Positions 63,982 through 64,000 of a stretch of DNA of 64,000 nucleotides are shown piece by piece (the first letter of the stretch is position 1; each line of letters opens with the position of its first letter). The stretch covers positions 1 to 64,000 of the forward strand of contig VGZA01000015.1 of assembly GCA_016872775.1 (NCBI GenBank), given 5' to 3'. A program made the position numbers and the translations under genes. The stretch comes from Planctomycetota bacterium. GTDB lineage: Bacteria; Planctomycetota; Planctomycetia; Pirellulales; Pirellulaceae. The notes beneath the pieces are model-generated. The model worked only from the letters and a program-made list of their open reading frames with translations. It searched no databases and was not told where the DNA came from.

Positions 63982-64000
63982 ATGGATTCGTTGCTCAATC
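63982..64000 (+). CDS. Possible gene start at the window edge
   Basis: ATG 63982 opens a frame (MDSLLN) cut off by the window end, with GGAG at 63969-63972 upstream. Too little is visible to name it. Confidence 0.25.

Noticed and set aside
1-64000. CRISPR arrays, rRNA genes, replication origin
   Set aside because: No regularly spaced repeats, rRNA-like segments or clustered DnaA boxes were seen on reading the window.

Overview
The window looks like chromosomal DNA of a planctomycete (Planctomycetota, most likely a Pirellulales-type lineage). This is an inference from gene content: a DUF1501 protein with a twin-arginine signal, a DUF6807/PmoA-like protein, a Tat-exported Gfo/Idh/MocA oxidoreductase, a planctomycete-style integrase, a DUF4254 protein, a giant secretin, very long lineage-specific proteins, and many paired or isolated genes rather than long operons. 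Base composition is GC-rich throughout.

Left edge (1-1445): a tyrosine recombinase gene broken by an in-frame TAG runs head-on into the 3' end of a tRNA-Ser(GGA) gene, marking the right border of an old integrated element whose body lies left of the window. 1669-8797: a zinc-ribbon membrane protein, a TPR-like protein, a terminator, a giant secretin, a probable lipoprotein and, convergently, a BON-domain exported protein. 9034-9705 is a frameshifted relic with a secretin-N-like module.

9931-20317: FAD oxidoreductase, DUF3352-like exported protein, MBL-fold hydrolase, a beta-barrel C-terminal relic beside inverted REP-like repeats, EEP-family exported protein, 6-phosphofructokinase, DUF6807 protein, DUF4254 protein and an SDR protein lacking the catalytic tyrosine. 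20370-28713: a 1335-residue protein of unknown function, a PQQ-type beta-propeller protein, and a translationally coupled DUF1501/WD40 pair.

28754-33328 is the most unusual block: an SF2 helicase-like ATPase and, divergent from it across 168 bases, a 720-residue protein that seems to be built from several degenerate XRE-type helix-turn-helix modules. I recognise neither as a described system; it is the best candidate for something new.

33419-48030: nitrilase-superfamily protein, RluA-type pseudouridine synthase, DUF6134-like protein, ankyrin protein, AroE-like dehydrogenase with a changed substrate motif, a membrane protein, a methyltransferase, an ABC-2 exporter whose permease carries a large inserted propeller-like region, a multi-domain trypsin-like protease and a DUF900 hydrolase lipoprotein. 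48190-64000: SNase-like protein, small Cys protein, 7Fe ferredoxin, ECF sigma factor and response regulator facing each other across a REP-like pair, VOC protein, large TPR membrane protein, NfeD/ClpP-like membrane protein, small lipoprotein, degenerate HAD protein with a cytidylyltransferase-like partner, Gfo/Idh/MocA oxidoreductase, and a KUP potassium transporter. A dispersed palindromic repeat occurs at three loci and supplies the stop codon of two genes.
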